Positions 19,299-30,749 are shown, counted from the stretch's first letter. The stretch is 44,284 bases of DNA from Candidatus Absconditabacteria bacterium (GCA_028693445.1 JAQUVI010000004.1:75167-119450); one strand, 5' to 3'. Translations and numbers: made by a program. Notes: generated from the sequence alone by a model not told the origin.

Positions 19299-22133
19299 TT
19301 ATAAATATAAAGATGAAATCTGTTTTACTCAATTTTCACTAACCAATATTTCTTTATTTCCTATGATAATTTTTTGATCTCAAGGATTTGATTTTATAAT
19401 ATCTGATAATTTATGTATTTTTTGTATGTTATCTGGAATAGGATATAAATTATTTGAAGATTCTGATTCTTTTTTTTGTTCTTTTACAATTATTATTGGT
19501 TCCAGCTTTGGTTTTTCATTTGAACTCGATCATTCCTGTCTCAATAATTTTGCTTTTATAACTGTTATTTCTGGATTATATTTACTTCATGCTTGTTGTA
19601 TCAACATTTCTCTAGATGTTCTAACTATTTTTTCCAAACTTATAGATCTTCATTTAAATATATGTACTATCACTATATCATTTTTTTTGAGATCAACAGT
19701 ATCTTTCATAAAAATTTCTATTTTGCCAGAAATATCTTCTATTTCTACAAAAAATCATTTCTTCTTTGCTCTTTGAATATTTTTGATATATCATATAATA
19801 ATAAAAGTTCCTGTTATTTTTTCCTTGCCTTTGAATTGTGAAATAAACGAAAACTTTTTGATATAATAATATAATCAATCCAATGGATTTCAGGTTACAA
19901 ATGTTTTAAACACATCTTGATCCATCAATAACTTCTCCATAAATGTTGTCTCATAATTGTTTTTGTATGTTATTTTTGTCTGTATATCTGTCATACCAAA
20001 AAGTCAACCTCACATTTGTTGTGAAGATTTGGTCCATTGCAAGAGCATTTCCACGCTTTCAAGCATTGTTTTTCTATCTCAAAACTCATCCAATGCTCAA
20101 GATTTTACCAATCATTCCAAAGATTTTTTATTTACAACACTTTGACACCTTTTGAGAAAGTCTTCTAAAGACTGGAACTTACCATTTGTTTGTCTTTCTT
20201 TTTGTATAGTTTCTCATATTTCCAATCAAAGTCATTTTATACAAAAAAATCAAAGTCTGACTTCATTATTGATAGCAGCTACATGATTAAAAGAATTATT
20301 GATATTTGGAGATAATACATTTATTCAATGAACTTGAGCTTCGTTTATATAACCACTAAGTCAATCTGTATCTTCCTCTACAGATCTAATTAAAGCAGCA
20401 TAAAATTCCACAGGATAATGTGCTTTGAGATATGCTGTTTGATAAGCAATCATTGCATAACATACCGAATGTGATTTGTTGAACGAATAAGATGCAGCTG
20501 GTTCTATCATTTTTTCGTAAATATATTGAGAAGTCTCTCTTTTGTATTCTCTATATTCTTCACATCTTTTTACAAATTCCTTTTTGAGTTGTTCAATTAC
20601 TTCCTTCTTTTTTTTACCTACTCATCTTCTGAGAATATCAGCTTCTGCTAGCGAAAATCATGCCATAGCTTGTACCAAAAACATAAGCTGTTCTTGATAC
20701 ACAGCAATACCGTAAGTAAGATCCATAATAGGTCATAAATCCTCTATAAGTTTTTGATTTTCAGCTTCGGCTATTTCTTCTGAGTATTTTTTGATAAGTT
20801 CTGATCTAAGTTCTGAATGCATATAACTAATTGGTTCCTCTCACTTTTTACGAGCAATATAATTTGGAATAAACTCCATTGGACCAGGACGATAAAGCGC
20901 ATTCATCGCAACAAGATCATCTATACGATCAGCTTCAAGTTTGACAAGAAATGTTCTCATTCATTCGGATTCGAATTGAAATATTCCTGTTGTATCTCAA
21001 ACTTGAAAAACTTTTTTAAATGTATCTACATCATCTATTGGAGGCAAAAAAGACATGTTTTTCATAAAATAAGAAAACATTGGCTCCAATTCTTTTCCTT
21101 CCTTTTCAGCTTTTTTGGAAATAATTTTGATACAATTTTTGATTACTGATAAGTTTCTAAGGCCCAAAAAATCCATTTTTAGCAATCAAATAGTTTCAAG
21201 AGTTGGTCAATCATACTGACAAACTATATCATGTGTATCTTCTTTTACATATTGTACTGGTGAATATGTTGTGATTTTTTCTGGTGCAATAATAACTCAA
21301 CATGCATGTACTCATAGTTGCCTCATATTTCATTCCAAACTTGCTGCTACTTCTGTTGTTTTTTGTACTTTTTCATCAGAATCATAAATTACTTTTAACT
21401 CTTCAGGAGAGTCTTGTGATTTGACTGCATCAAGCATCGACATTTTATCTGGCATCAAAGATGAGATTAAATTTGATTTTTCAAAAGGGATTCACATTAC
21501 TCTAGCTACATCCTTGAAAGCAGCTTTGGGGGCCATTTGCATATAAGTACCTATTGAAGCAACATTTTCTTCTCAATATTTTTCTCTCACATAAGAAATT
21601 ACTTGTTCTCTGAGAGTATCCTCAAAATCAATATCAAAATCTGGCATAGAAATACGAGCTGGATTGAGAAATCTTTCAAAAAGAAGTCAAAATGGGATTG
21701 GATCAACTTCTGTGATTCTAATTACCCGAGCGAGCAAAGAACCTGCTCAAGATCACCTTCCAGGTCCTACTACAATTTGATTTTTCTTTGCTCGACGTAC
21801 AAAATCAGCTACAATAAGGAAGTATGAATTAAATCACATTTCTTTGATAACTTTGAGTTCGTATTCTAAACGATCAATATATTCTCTAAGCGTTCATCAA
21901 TCAATTTTTTGATCTCCTTTTTCTCATAAATATTCTTTTTTGAACTTTGTATATGTTTGGATTGTTATTTCTTTGAGTTCTGTTGGACTGATTTCTGGTA
22001 AGGCCTTATCAACGACACCTTGATTAGAAATTTTAGTTAATTGTAAAATTGTTTCATTATCCCATCAGATATCGAATTTATGATTTAATCATTTGTATGC
22101 ACGATAACGTAATTCAAATTCGTGAAGATTCAT
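19299..22133 (-). CDS. dnaE: DNA polymerase III alpha subunit lacking the PHP domain
   Basis: This is a 944-residue frame from ATG 22133 to TAA 19299-19301, with TGA as Gly. The C-family polymerase core is complete: [30 protein letters not shown], the catalytic Asp pair in [10 protein letters not shown] (about residue 165), Asp321 in [10 protein letters not shown], a GGVGKKKK-like fingers motif, helix-hairpin-helix, QQMGGLFGM and a C-terminal OB fold. The usual N-terminal PHP domain (~250-280 residues) is absent: the frame opens just after where it would end, and an in-frame TAG lies about 70 bases upstream. CGA at 21792-21794 and CGG at 21726-21728 occupy aromatic positions of the family, fitting Trp. 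First gene of an operon with nrnA. Confidence 0.93.
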
Positions 22134-22233
22134 TATTCAATTAATAATAAAAAAGTTATTAGCTGTTCTTTTTATTGTTCAAATTAAAGTTATAGAGTCC
22201 TAAAGCCATTAGCCTAATTATGAAAAAATTAAA

Positions 22234-22260
22234 TTCTAAGTACTAAGAGCTAAGCTCTAA
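22234..22260. repeat. Heptamer repeat CTAAGNN upstream of dnaE
   Basis: Plus strand: CTAAGTA, CTAAGAG, CTAAGCT, then CTAA. This is the reverse orientation of the array between infB and pth, with the same order of units at its start. Confidence 0.7.
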
Positions 22261-22309
22261 TATATATACCAATTTCCCTTGATGAATCAACTCAAAAAGC
22301 TTTTATTAT

Positions 22310-22343
22310 AAAAAATCTCCCACCCAAAGATGAGAGATTCTTT
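22310..22343 (-). terminator. Terminator of the pilin-like gene
   Basis: On the minus strand AATCTC and GAGATT form a stem followed by a T-run, 15 bases beyond the stop of the 22358-22750 gene. Confidence 0.65.
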
Positions 22344-22357
22344 TGAAAATATTTATA

Positions 22358-22750
22358 TTAGCTATAAGTTACTGTTCAAGTTTGAGCTGATCATATAATA
22401 GCAAATATTGCACTTACTACAATCCATGATAATCCAACAACTACCAATCCAATAGCAGCTTGTTTCAAAACTTTGAATCATTCTTTGTATTTTCCATCAT
22501 CTCCTGCAGCAGTAACCATTTTGAAACCACCAAACAATGCCATACCCAAAGCAATAAGAGATAATAATCCTAAGATCCAGTTAATGAAAGATTTTACTAT
22601 CTTCAATAAACTAGGAGCAGCAGCTTCTGTTCATAATCATTGAATACCATCTACTGGATTAGCTCCAAATTGAGCAAATGCACCACCAACAAATAATCCA
22701 AAAGCAACAAGTACAACTAATACCAATGATTTTCCTAAAAATTTTTTCAT
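22358..22750 (-). CDS. Small pilin-like membrane protein (TrbC/VirB2-like architecture)
   Basis: This is a 130-residue frame from ATG 22750 to TAA 22358-22360, with TGA as Gly. It has a signal peptide (FLGKSLVLVVLVAFGLFVGG, cut near AFA-QFG), then two hydrophobic helices (FINWILGLLSLIALGMALFG and QAAIGLVVVGLSWIVVSAIF) joined by a short charged loop (AGDDGKYKEGFK). This is the layout of VirB2/TrbC pilins and of many small CPR membrane proteins annotated that way. No other type IV secretion gene is in the window, so involvement in a pilus or secretion apparatus is inference. It stands alone with its own terminator; a 583-base spacer with repeats follows toward the divergent PBP gene. Confidence 0.8.
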
Positions 22751-23044
22751 GTTTGTTTTATAAAAAATAAATAAAAGATATCAGTTCCATTGTTATCAAA
22801 GCGATAGATATTTTCAAGTGTTTTTTATCATATCAAACAAACACAATAAAAAGCACAAAAAAAAACAAATAAAACCCAGCTAAGAAGCTATTTGTAATAG
22901 GTTTTTATTTTTATATTTTATTGGTTATAAACATATATTCACGTTGTCAAAACTAGAAAAAAGTATACAGTATTGGTTGGTATTAGCTGTTGAATTTTAA
23001 TATCTAAATCGTAAATATTAAAATAGTTCGTTTATAAGAAGTAT

Positions 23045-23200
23045 CTCGTAATAAAAAACAAACAAGACTCAATAATCATCAAGGCAGTATCATATTTGGA
23101 ATTATAGTCTAGTTATAATTGCATCGCTGCTTTTTGGCTACAGATGATGTTGATTTAGTGATGATTATTTCCCTTTGTTTATTCTTTTTATTGCTCGAGT
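23045..23200 (+). repeat. 143-bp dispersed element, copy B
   Basis: The core is 23050-23192. The left arm is AATAAAAAACAAACAAG; the right arm, as its complement, reads AATAAAAAGAATAAACAAAG. The core ATCGCTGCTTTTTGGCTAC is intact. Both arms carry the CAAACAA variant rather than CAAATAA, as expected if the arms pair. Confidence 0.85.
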
Positions 23201-23244
23201 TATCGAACTCACTTGTTATATATTCATTTATTCTTTAACCGCTG

Positions 23245-23323
23245 AGTTCTAAGTTCTAAGTTCTAAGCTCTAAGTTCTAAGCTCTAAGTTCTAAGTTCTA
23301 AATTCTAAGTTCTAAGTTCTAAA
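23245..23323. repeat. Heptamer array (CTAAGTT)n, 11 units
   Basis: Eleven 7-base units, mostly CTAAGTT with CTAAGCT and CTAAATT variants, end 10 bases before the PBP start codon. The position within the 5' untranslated region means copy number could change the leader. Confidence 0.88.
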
Positions 23324-23333
23324 CCCCTTATAC

Positions 23334-25781
23334 ATGAGAAACATCAAAACATACAGAAATATAGATGAATATATACAAAAGAAAATTGACAAGATACCAT
23401 TTCTTAGTCATATCAAAGTAACTAAGGAATTCTACCTCCTTTCTTTCTTTGCTTTTTTGTTTTTCATAATATTTTTGAGATTGTTTTGGCTTCAAATATT
23501 TAATCATAGTTATTATGAAGATCTTTTGAGTAGACAACATGTAAGTCAATCTTTTTTGAAAGCAAAAAGAGGAAATATCTTTGCTTATGATAAGTCAGGT
23601 AAACCAGTACAACTTACAGAAAATATAACAATGTACAATATTTTTGTAGATCCCAAATTTGTTTGGGATAAACCTCGTTTTATACAGTTACTTACTCCTG
23701 TAATTTATTCTCATCTATGTGAGATGTATGGTATGAAACAAATAACAAAAGAAAATTGTATCAAAAATTTGGAAATATATACAAAAAAAGAAATTCTCCC
23801 AAAAGAACCAGAATTTTTTTATTATTGAAGTGGTATAGTAACTACTTGATATCGAGAACATGATCGAACATGACATTATGATAAAATAGAACAAGTTTTG
23901 ACATGATTTACAAAACAAATAGCTTACTGACTTATTAGGGATCAATTGGACAAAATGATTCAACCATGAATTAGGACAAAAAACTATTTATGATTTTTTA
24001 CTAATCAAGCTTTTTTACAAGAATTGGAAAGTAAAAATTTGGATTATATATCTATAGAATCTGATAACTATGTGTATATTATACCAAAAAAAATCGCTAG
24101 TATTTCTAGAGAAATATGACCACTAAAATCTCTTTTAACTAAATATTGATATATATCACAATACAATAATTTAGAAAATTATTTTGAAGAACAAGAAAAT
24201 AGATATGTAAAATTAGCATCTGATGCAAATCCTATGATAGCTCAAAGCATAAAAAATTTAAAAATAGAATATTATAGAGAACGAAATAGAGACAAAATAC
24301 CTCTTTTGCATTGATTATGACTTGAACCATATACAAAAAGATATTATGAATATTGATCTTTCTTATCGAATATTTTGTGAATGGTAGATAAAAATTGAAA
24401 TTCTTTTTATGGTATAGAACAATATTTTGATACTGAATTACGTGGTAAAGATGGTAAAATTATATGACGTTCTTCTTCTTGGGTTGGTAATGTATGAGCA
24501 AATGATTTTCAAATAGAAAATGTTGTTGATGGTGATGATATTTATCTTACTATTGATATTGGTATACAAAAAGAGATAGAAAGCATAACAAAAAAATATC
24601 AAGAACAATTTAGAGCAGATTCTGTTAGTATTCTGGTTTTTGATCCTTTTGAATGAACATTGAAAGCTTCTGCTAATTACCCTTCTTTTGATCCAAATGA
24701 CTATAACTCAACGTATCAACTTAGACCACTTTGATGGGATGATAGATATATAATTGATGATTTGACTTATTTGGATGTACCTGTTTATATAAATACTTGA
24801 TGAAATTACAGATTGGCAACTACTATAGAAAGAGCTGATAATACAATACCAAAATACATTGCAAAAAATATCTATTGACCTAGAGTATTTGTAGACAAAA
24901 ATATTGCCATGCCTTATGAACCTTGAAGTATTTTTAAAGCATTTACTGTTTGAATAGGCATAGATTTAGATGAAATTAATATGTATGATTTTTACCAAGA
25001 TACAAATAAAGTAGAAGTATGACCTTATACAATAAAAAATGCTGATCCAGATAATTGTGGATGATACAATAGTTTTTTACATGCTTTTGTTTATTCATGC
25101 AATGTAGGTATGGTAAGAATAGCATATGGTGATTGAAGCGGTAATATATTTGGTATTGGTAAAGAATCATTTTATAATTATTTAGATAAGTTTTGATTTG
25201 GTAAATTAACCAATATAGAACTTGCTGGAGAATCAGAATGATTTGTAGAAAACTCTTCTACTGTTGCGCTTTCTAGGTATCTAAACAATTCGTTTGGACA
25301 GGGTTTATTGACGACGCCTTTACAAGTTGCTGCTGGTTATGCACCTTTGATAAATTGATGATATTATCTCAAACCGACTATTATAAAATGAATTTTTGAT
25401 AAAAAAAACGATACATATATAGAAAACCAAAAACAAATTTTAAATCAGATTCTAAAACCTGAAACTAGCGAAATTTTAAAAGAAGCATTATTCAAAGTTT
25501 TAAATCAAAATCCCGAACTTTGACCTATTACTTATGTTGAATGATATAATTTATGAGGTAAGAGTTGAACTTCTCAGATTTCCTACAAATGAAAATATCA
25601 ACAATGAATATGATGGACTAACGCTTCTTTTGTATGAATTATAACCAAAGATGATCCAAAATATGTTGTAATTATTCAAATTCGCCGTCCTAGATCAAGT
25701 ATATGGTGATGACAAACTGCTGGTAAAGTATTTTGAGATATTGCAAAATTTTTGGTTAATTACTCATTGATGGTTAAATAG
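23334..25781 (+). CDS. Penicillin-binding protein 2-like transpeptidase (class B)
   Basis: This is an 815-residue frame from ATG 23334 to TAG 25779-25781, with dozens of TGA codons as Gly. One N-terminal membrane helix (FYLLSFFAFLFFIIFLRLFW) is followed by a dimerisation region (KAKRGNIFAYD) and the transpeptidase domain. Active-site motifs: S532 in EPGSIFK (SxxK), SCN at ~588 (SxN) and KSGT at 743 (KTGT motif with Ser for Thr). The NSFGQGLLTTPLQVAAGYA segment is typical of FtsI/PBP2. It cross-links peptidoglycan outside the membrane during elongation or division; which of the two is not clear. It heads a run with the transketolase-like gene (23-base gap) and ybaB. Confidence 0.93.
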
Positions 25782-25804
25782 TTTTATTTTTTTATTAAAA
25801 TTTT

Positions 25805-26641
25805 ATGAATAGTGATTTTTTATTTAACGATAATTTTATTTCAGCTGCCAAAGAAAACTTTGAGAATATTGTTTTTGAATCTACATTTAATGATAAAGAA
25901 AATGACTTTTTATGAGCAATATCATACTATACTCGTCAAGAAAAAAAACTCCTTATTGTTGCATCTAAAACTCCTGTAGATATTATATTTCCTATTATAC
26001 AATCAGGAAAATCAAAAACAACATTAATAAATCCTAGTTGTGGATTGCTTTGATTTTCAAATAAATGATTTTGGGATGTGCGAGATATCACAAAAGCAAA
26101 AGATTTTGGGCTGGATGTTTATGAGATAGCATACCAAGAACAAATATTAGATCTATTTAAAAAAAATCAATCTTCTTGTTATATTAGATTAAATGAACAT
26201 ATCCCATATAAAGAACAATTACCCGAAGTTAATATTGAATCACTTGGTATTACTAGCTTTCAAAAACATTGATATAGTTGAAGTAATTGAACAATTATTT
26301 GTTTTTGATCGCTTTTAATTGATGTTTTATATGGAGCAGGATTTTTACAAGAACAGTGACATGCTGTAGATGTTTTTGTTGGTTCTCAATTGTTTTTTAA
26401 AATAGATAATGATCTCAAAGAAAGTCTACAAAGGACAGAAAAATTAATAATAATTATAGATCAACATTTAGGATCTTTGTATGAATCTTGGATAAAAGCA
26501 ACTCTTTTTGAAATAGGATTATCAAATGTTTCAATAAAATTTATTACACCATCTTATCAGAGTGTATCTAGTGTGGCTATAGAATATATGTATGAACAAG
26601 CCAAGATTGATTGATTTAATATTACACAAAGAATAAAATAA
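25805..26641 (+). CDS. Orphan transketolase/E1-beta C-terminal-like protein
   Basis: This is a 278-residue frame from ATG 25805 to TAA 26639-26641, with TGA as Gly. The order resembles the second half of DXS, transketolase or pyruvate dehydrogenase E1-beta: a pyrimidine-binding-like part (LLGFSNKGFWDVRD), YIRLNEHIPYKEQLPE, then the C-terminal fold with GTIICFGSLLIDVLYGAGFL, FVGSQLFFKIDNDLKESL and KLIIIIDQHLGSLYESWI. The TPP-binding N-terminal half is missing from the gene and its neighbours, so it is unlikely to act alone as a TPP enzyme. It could pair with a distant subunit or be repurposed. It lies between the PBP gene and ybaB in one orientation. Confidence 0.65.
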
Positions 26642-26642
26642 T

Positions 26643-26756
26643 ATGCTATTAAAATCAAAAATACTAAAGTTTCAAGATTTAATATCCAATGACTTGATTT
26701 TAAAAAATATTTCAGTACAAATCATCTCGCAAATAATCATAAATTTTACCTTATAA
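26643..26756 (+). CDS. Doubtful 37-residue ORF
   Basis: An ATG one base after the preceding stop opens a 37-residue frame (MLLKSKILKFQDLISNDLIL...) ending in TAA three bases before the ybaB start. It is Ile/Leu/Lys-rich without Gly or recognisable motif. Tight packing is the only argument for it. Confidence 0.2.
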   Translation: MLLKSKILKFQDLISNDLILKNISVQIISQIIINFTL

Positions 26757-26759
26757 GTT

Positions 26760-27131
26760 ATGAAAATGTTTGGAAAAGTATGAGAACTAAAAAAAATGTA
26801 TGATAAGTACAAAACATTACAAAATGCTCTAAAAAATCTTGTTATAAGATGAAAAGAATGAAAATTTACTGATGGTCAATGAAATGAAATTGATGCTGTT
26901 GTCGTAGATATTTCTGGAGAAATGAAGCTCAAAGAGCTAAAAATAAATGATACTAATTTACTTGATCCTGCAAAAAAAGAAGCACTAGAATGACTTTTGA
27001 TTACTTGTTTCCAAAAAGCTCAAAATAAAGCACAAGAAATTGCTGCAGAAAAAACAAAAGAAATTCTTGGATTTGATCCTTCAAATATAGGAAATATGCT
27101 TGGTTGATGAGGAATACCAGGGATGTCTTAA
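26760..27131 (+). CDS. ybaB: YbaB/EbfC-family nucleoid-associated protein
   Basis: This is a 123-residue frame from ATG 26760 to TAA 27129-27131, with TGA as Gly. An N-terminal coiled helix (GELKKMYDKYKTLQNALKNL) precedes a small sheet (EIDAVVVDISGEMKLKELKI) and a second helix (EALEGLLITCFQKAQNKAQE), then a Gly-rich tail (IGNMLGGGGIPGMS). This is the tweezer-like YbaB dimer that binds DNA. It often sits between dnaX and recR, but neither is here. Stop codons of ybaB and the convergent GHMP gene are two bases apart, with no visible terminator between them. Confidence 0.9.
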
Positions 27132-27133
27132 AA

Positions 27134-28927
27134 TTATCCAGAAAGCGGATTCAATATAGTCATTTCAATATCAGAATCTTGTAATTTAATAGTAAAATCA
27201 TAGAGACTACCCTTGCAAATAAGCGGTAGTCTTTTTCCTGTTTTCTTTTCTACCAAAGAAATCAATGGCATCACAATTTTACCTATCATATCATTTTTAT
27301 TTTTACTATAACTTGAGGTAGGAAGTTCTTTATTTGGTATATCTTTGTCAGGATTTTCTAATAACATTTTCAAGATTTCTATTGTTGCACTCTGTGAATG
27401 TAAATCTTGAGATGTAAGTTTTTTACCATCTAAATAAATTTTGTTGTTTAAAGTATCCAAAAGCAATCATTTTTTTTGGCTATACAAAAGTTTATCACAA
27501 TCTCCAACAATAACTTTTCAATTTGTCCGTTTTATAATACAATTTCTACCATCAAGAAATTCTGAATATTTATTTTCGGTAAGATCCTGTTCTATTTTAC
27601 ATCATTCATAGGCTAGTCCATCTATCCAATTAGCATACAAAAGTTTTGAACCAGAAAAATCTTTGTTGATAGTATCTATTACATTCATTATAGGAACCCT
27701 AAATCATTCCAATGGCAACATAAAAATCAAAGATCATCACATTATAGTTGTATCGTTTGGAGCTAATGAAATATATTTTGAAGATCATTGAAATTTTTCC
27801 AACATAGTTTTTATATATCTCAAAAAAGTATGAGAACTATCTCTTGTAACACAATCTGCTTGTCTAAGTTTTTTGAATGTATCCAAAAGAGCTAAAACAC
27901 TTGATTCATCATATCAACTACGATATACTTTTGCCATAAAATAAAGCATTTTCAAACTAATAATACCCATCATCTTACCATAAGTATGAGTAAATTCATC
28001 TGTATCTGGTTCTATCAAATGTTTGTAAAATTTTGGTCTTTGTTTTGGTGATAAATTATCCAAAAAATCTCCAAATAGATTCTTTGTTTCATTTATAATT
28101 TGCTGTGCCAAAACTCAATTATTTTTATAATTATCTCATGCTATTTGCTCCAAAAGAACTGGTTTACCAGAATAAAGCACACCATAATCAATTGGAACAT
28201 ATGGAACCTCTCTAAGTTCTGGATAAAGATCATTTAGTTTAAAACCAAAATATCTTTTACTATTTGTATGGTTAATATTTTTTTCATAATCTTCAGAAAA
28301 AGATACAATAGGATAATATGAATTAAAAAATGAAGCAAGTTTTGTTCATGAAGAAACCATACCATAAATATGTTTATCAAATTCTAATGCATCAGAAAAA
28401 ATTTTGTAAAACGATGAATATTGATCACTAAGTTGTTCATTGATATTTTTTTGAGTCAGTTTTTCTAATATGTTAGAATCTATAGTTCATTCCAATTTAT
28501 TTATCAAAACAGATAACAATAAAGCCAATATAGAACCAAATCCCAATCAAACTCATCTTGGTAATTCAGAAAGAATATTAATCTCTATTCATCAATATTT
28601 ATCACAAAGTTTTGAATATTTTTTTTGCAAAAATTTATTTAGATCATTGAAATATGGTGCATACTCCAAAACATTTGTTTCTATAAAATTATAATCATGA
28701 AATTCCAAATGATACATTTTTTTAATTGTGATTTTTTTGGAATTAGTTTTGTTATATCACATATATAAGCGCAATGGTATTTGTTGTTTTAGTCAAATTC
28801 CACAATAATTATTTAAAACATCTCAAGACCAATTCATTACAAAAGGTGTAGAAACTACAAAATTATTTTCAATAAAAAATCTTTCATAGGTATGAAAGTA
28901 CGTTTTTTTGAGATTATTGGAATTCAT
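27134..28927 (-). CDS. GHMP-kinase-like protein with extra C-terminal region
   Basis: This is a 597-residue frame from ATG 28927 to TAA 27134-27136, with TGA as Gly. The N-terminal third has the GHMP order: STPFVMNWSGDVLNNYCGIG (substrate/motif 1, residues ~26-45), then the ATP loop ELPRGVGLGFGSILAL (~121-136), whose PxGxGLGS pattern is almost intact with Phe in place of one Ser. A later GGSLIFMLPLEGF stretch may be motif 3. The family phosphorylates sugars, mevalonate or homoserine. At 597 residues it is far longer than a normal GHMP kinase (~320). The last ~110 residues (ATIEILKMLLENPDKDIPNK, then GKIVMPLISLVEKKTGKRLP) look like a winged helix. The substrate is unknown. Confidence 0.7.
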
Positions 28928-29045
28928 AATACACAATAAATGGGTAAAGAAATTACATAAAGGCTACCCTATTGCTTATGATTTATATAAATCTACTCAA
29001 TAATTTCAATAGATATATTGACATTTTACATTAAAATAAAAATTT

Positions 29046-29072
29046 AAAAAAAACCACCTTAATAAAGGTGGT
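29046..29072 (-). terminator. Terminator of the 100-residue gene
   Basis: A perfect stem ACCACCTT / AAGGTGGT with an AATA loop is followed on the minus strand by eight Ts, directly after the stop at 29075. Confidence 0.9.
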
Positions 29073-29074
29073 AA

Positions 29075-29377
29075 TTAACTTGCTATTTTAAGTTCCATAT
29101 AAAAAATTTTTCTTTTATCTTCTTTTTTGGATCCCATCACACTGGCTATTCCTTTATCTGATATAGAGCATATTTTACTTAAATAAAATATATCTCCTGT
29201 ATCAAATAAACACTCAAAGCTTATACCAGCGTCCTTTACTTCTTCTAATACTCCAGAAAAAGATTTAAAATCTATTTCAATAATAATCTTTTTCCCTCTG
29301 TATCTATCTAGCCAACTTTTTACTGGTGATAGATTTTCTTTTGGTTTTTTTTCCCAAATCCTAAAAAAATTTATCAT
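29075..29377 (-). CDS. Hypothetical protein, 100 residues
   Basis: The frame runs from ATG 29377 to TAA 29075-29077 with no TGA. It starts MINFFRIWEKKPKENLSPVK and continues with alternating strands: KKIIIEIDFKSFSGVLEEVK, GISFECLFDTGDIFYLSKI, FYMELKIAS. The strand pattern with a Gly-containing turn resembles a small Sm-like or SH3-like barrel, but I do not assign a family. Its six Gly codons are all GGN. It follows glyA by 82 bases in the same orientation and ends in a strong terminator, so it may close the glyA transcript. Confidence 0.7.
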   Translation of the reverse strand: MINFFRIWEKKPKENLSPVKSWLDRYRGKKIIIEIDFKSFSGVLEEVKDAGISFECLFDTGDIFYLSKICSISDKGIASVMGSKKEDKRKIFYMELKIAS

Positions 29378-29459
29378 AAATCTAACGTTTTTATTTTTAT
29401 TTTATATTTAACTCATACTTCTATAATTAATGGTTTTATTATATCAATAGATTATATTT

Positions 29460-30749
29460 TTAAACTATGATTCCTGGAACTGGAAATGCTTTACAAAAGT
29501 CTTTTACCTCTTGTTCTATCATTTTTAGTGCTTCTTCATTGTCATGATTTTTGAATGCACGATCCATAAAGTCAACTATTTTTACTGTATCAGATTCTTT
29601 TACTCATCTAGTAGTCATTGCTGGCATACCTATTCTAAGTCCTGATGGTCTAAATGGTGGATTCGGATCATCTGGTATTGTGGATTTAGATGTTGAGATA
29701 CCTATTTTATCTAATGCTTTTTCAGCTATAGATCCATCAATACTTGTTCCTTGGAAATTTACTACTACCATATGATTATCTGTTCATCATGTCACTAATT
29801 GATATTCACGAGAAACTAATTCTTGAGCCAATATTTGAGCATTTTTGAGAGTTTGAGATGCGTAATTCTTGAATTCTTGTGTTTGGGCTTCTTTGAGAGC
29901 AACTGCTATTGCGCATATCGTATTCATATGCGGTCATCACTGAACACCTGGAAAAACTGCCCTATCTATTCTAGTAGGTATATTTTCTATAGTATCTTCT
30001 GGTTTTTTGAGTGGATTGGAAACTATTCATTTACTAAGTATCAATGATCATCTTGGTCATCTAAGTGATTTGTGAGTCGTAGTCATCATTGCATTGAAAC
30101 CGTAATCAAATGGATTTTTCAATGCTCATCAAGCAATCAATCATCCAATATGAGAAACATCAGCATAAGCTATTGCACCAACTTCTTTGGCTATTTCTGC
30201 AAATTTATCATATTCTAATTCTCTAGGATAAGCACTAAATCCAGCCAAAATCATTTTTGGATGGTATTCGTGAGCCAACGCACGAACTTGATCAAAATCT
30301 ATTTTACCATCAGGTTTTGTTTTATATCTTTGAAAATTAAATACCTTTGAAATAAATGTAACTGGAGCTCCGTGTGTCAAATGTCATCAGTGAGTCAAAT
30401 CCATACCCAAAACTGTATCTCCTGGTTCCAAAAGTCCTGCATATACAGATACATTTGCAGCTGCTCCAGAAAGACCTTGTACATTTGCATGATCTGATTT
30501 AAAAATTTCTTTTGCTCTATCTATAGCTAATTGTTCGATCTTATCTGTATTTTCTTGTCATCCATAATATCTTCTCCCTGGAGTTCCTTCGGAGTATTTA
30601 TTTGCAAAATGAGATGATTGTGCCTCCAAAACTGCTGGCGACTGATAATTTTCACTCGCAATAAGTTCCATTCATTGGGATTGACGAAGTTGCTCTGCAA
30701 GAATTAATTCATAAGCAGCTTGATCTTCTTTTTTTACGTTATCAAACAT
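29460..30749 (-). CDS. glyA: Serine hydroxymethyltransferase
   Basis: This is a 429-residue frame from ATG 30749 to TAA 29460-29462, with TGA as Gly. It is a PLP enzyme that interconverts serine and glycine and charges tetrahydrofolate with one-carbon units. Visible motifs are [68 protein letters not shown] and the PLP-lysine segment [18 protein letters not shown] near residue 226. Length matches the family (~415-430). Glycine supply matters in a cell that has an extra Gly codon, though SHMT is universal. Upstream, 118 bases away, is an AlaE-like exporter gene in the same orientation. Confidence 0.96.

Larger units (their letters stand above)
22751..23333. other. Divergent spacer between the pilin-like gene and the PBP gene
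   Basis: I see no supported gene here on either strand. It holds 143-bp element copy B (23045-23200) and the longest heptamer array (23245-23323), both listed separately. The first 290 bases are A/T-rich with runs such as AAAAAAAAACAAATAAAA and presumably carry the pilin promoter. Confidence 0.7.

Noticed and set aside
18860-19377. Plus-strand ORFs over nrnA and dnaE
   Set aside because: Opposite strand of clear DHH and DnaE motifs; low-complexity Ile/Tyr/Lys products.
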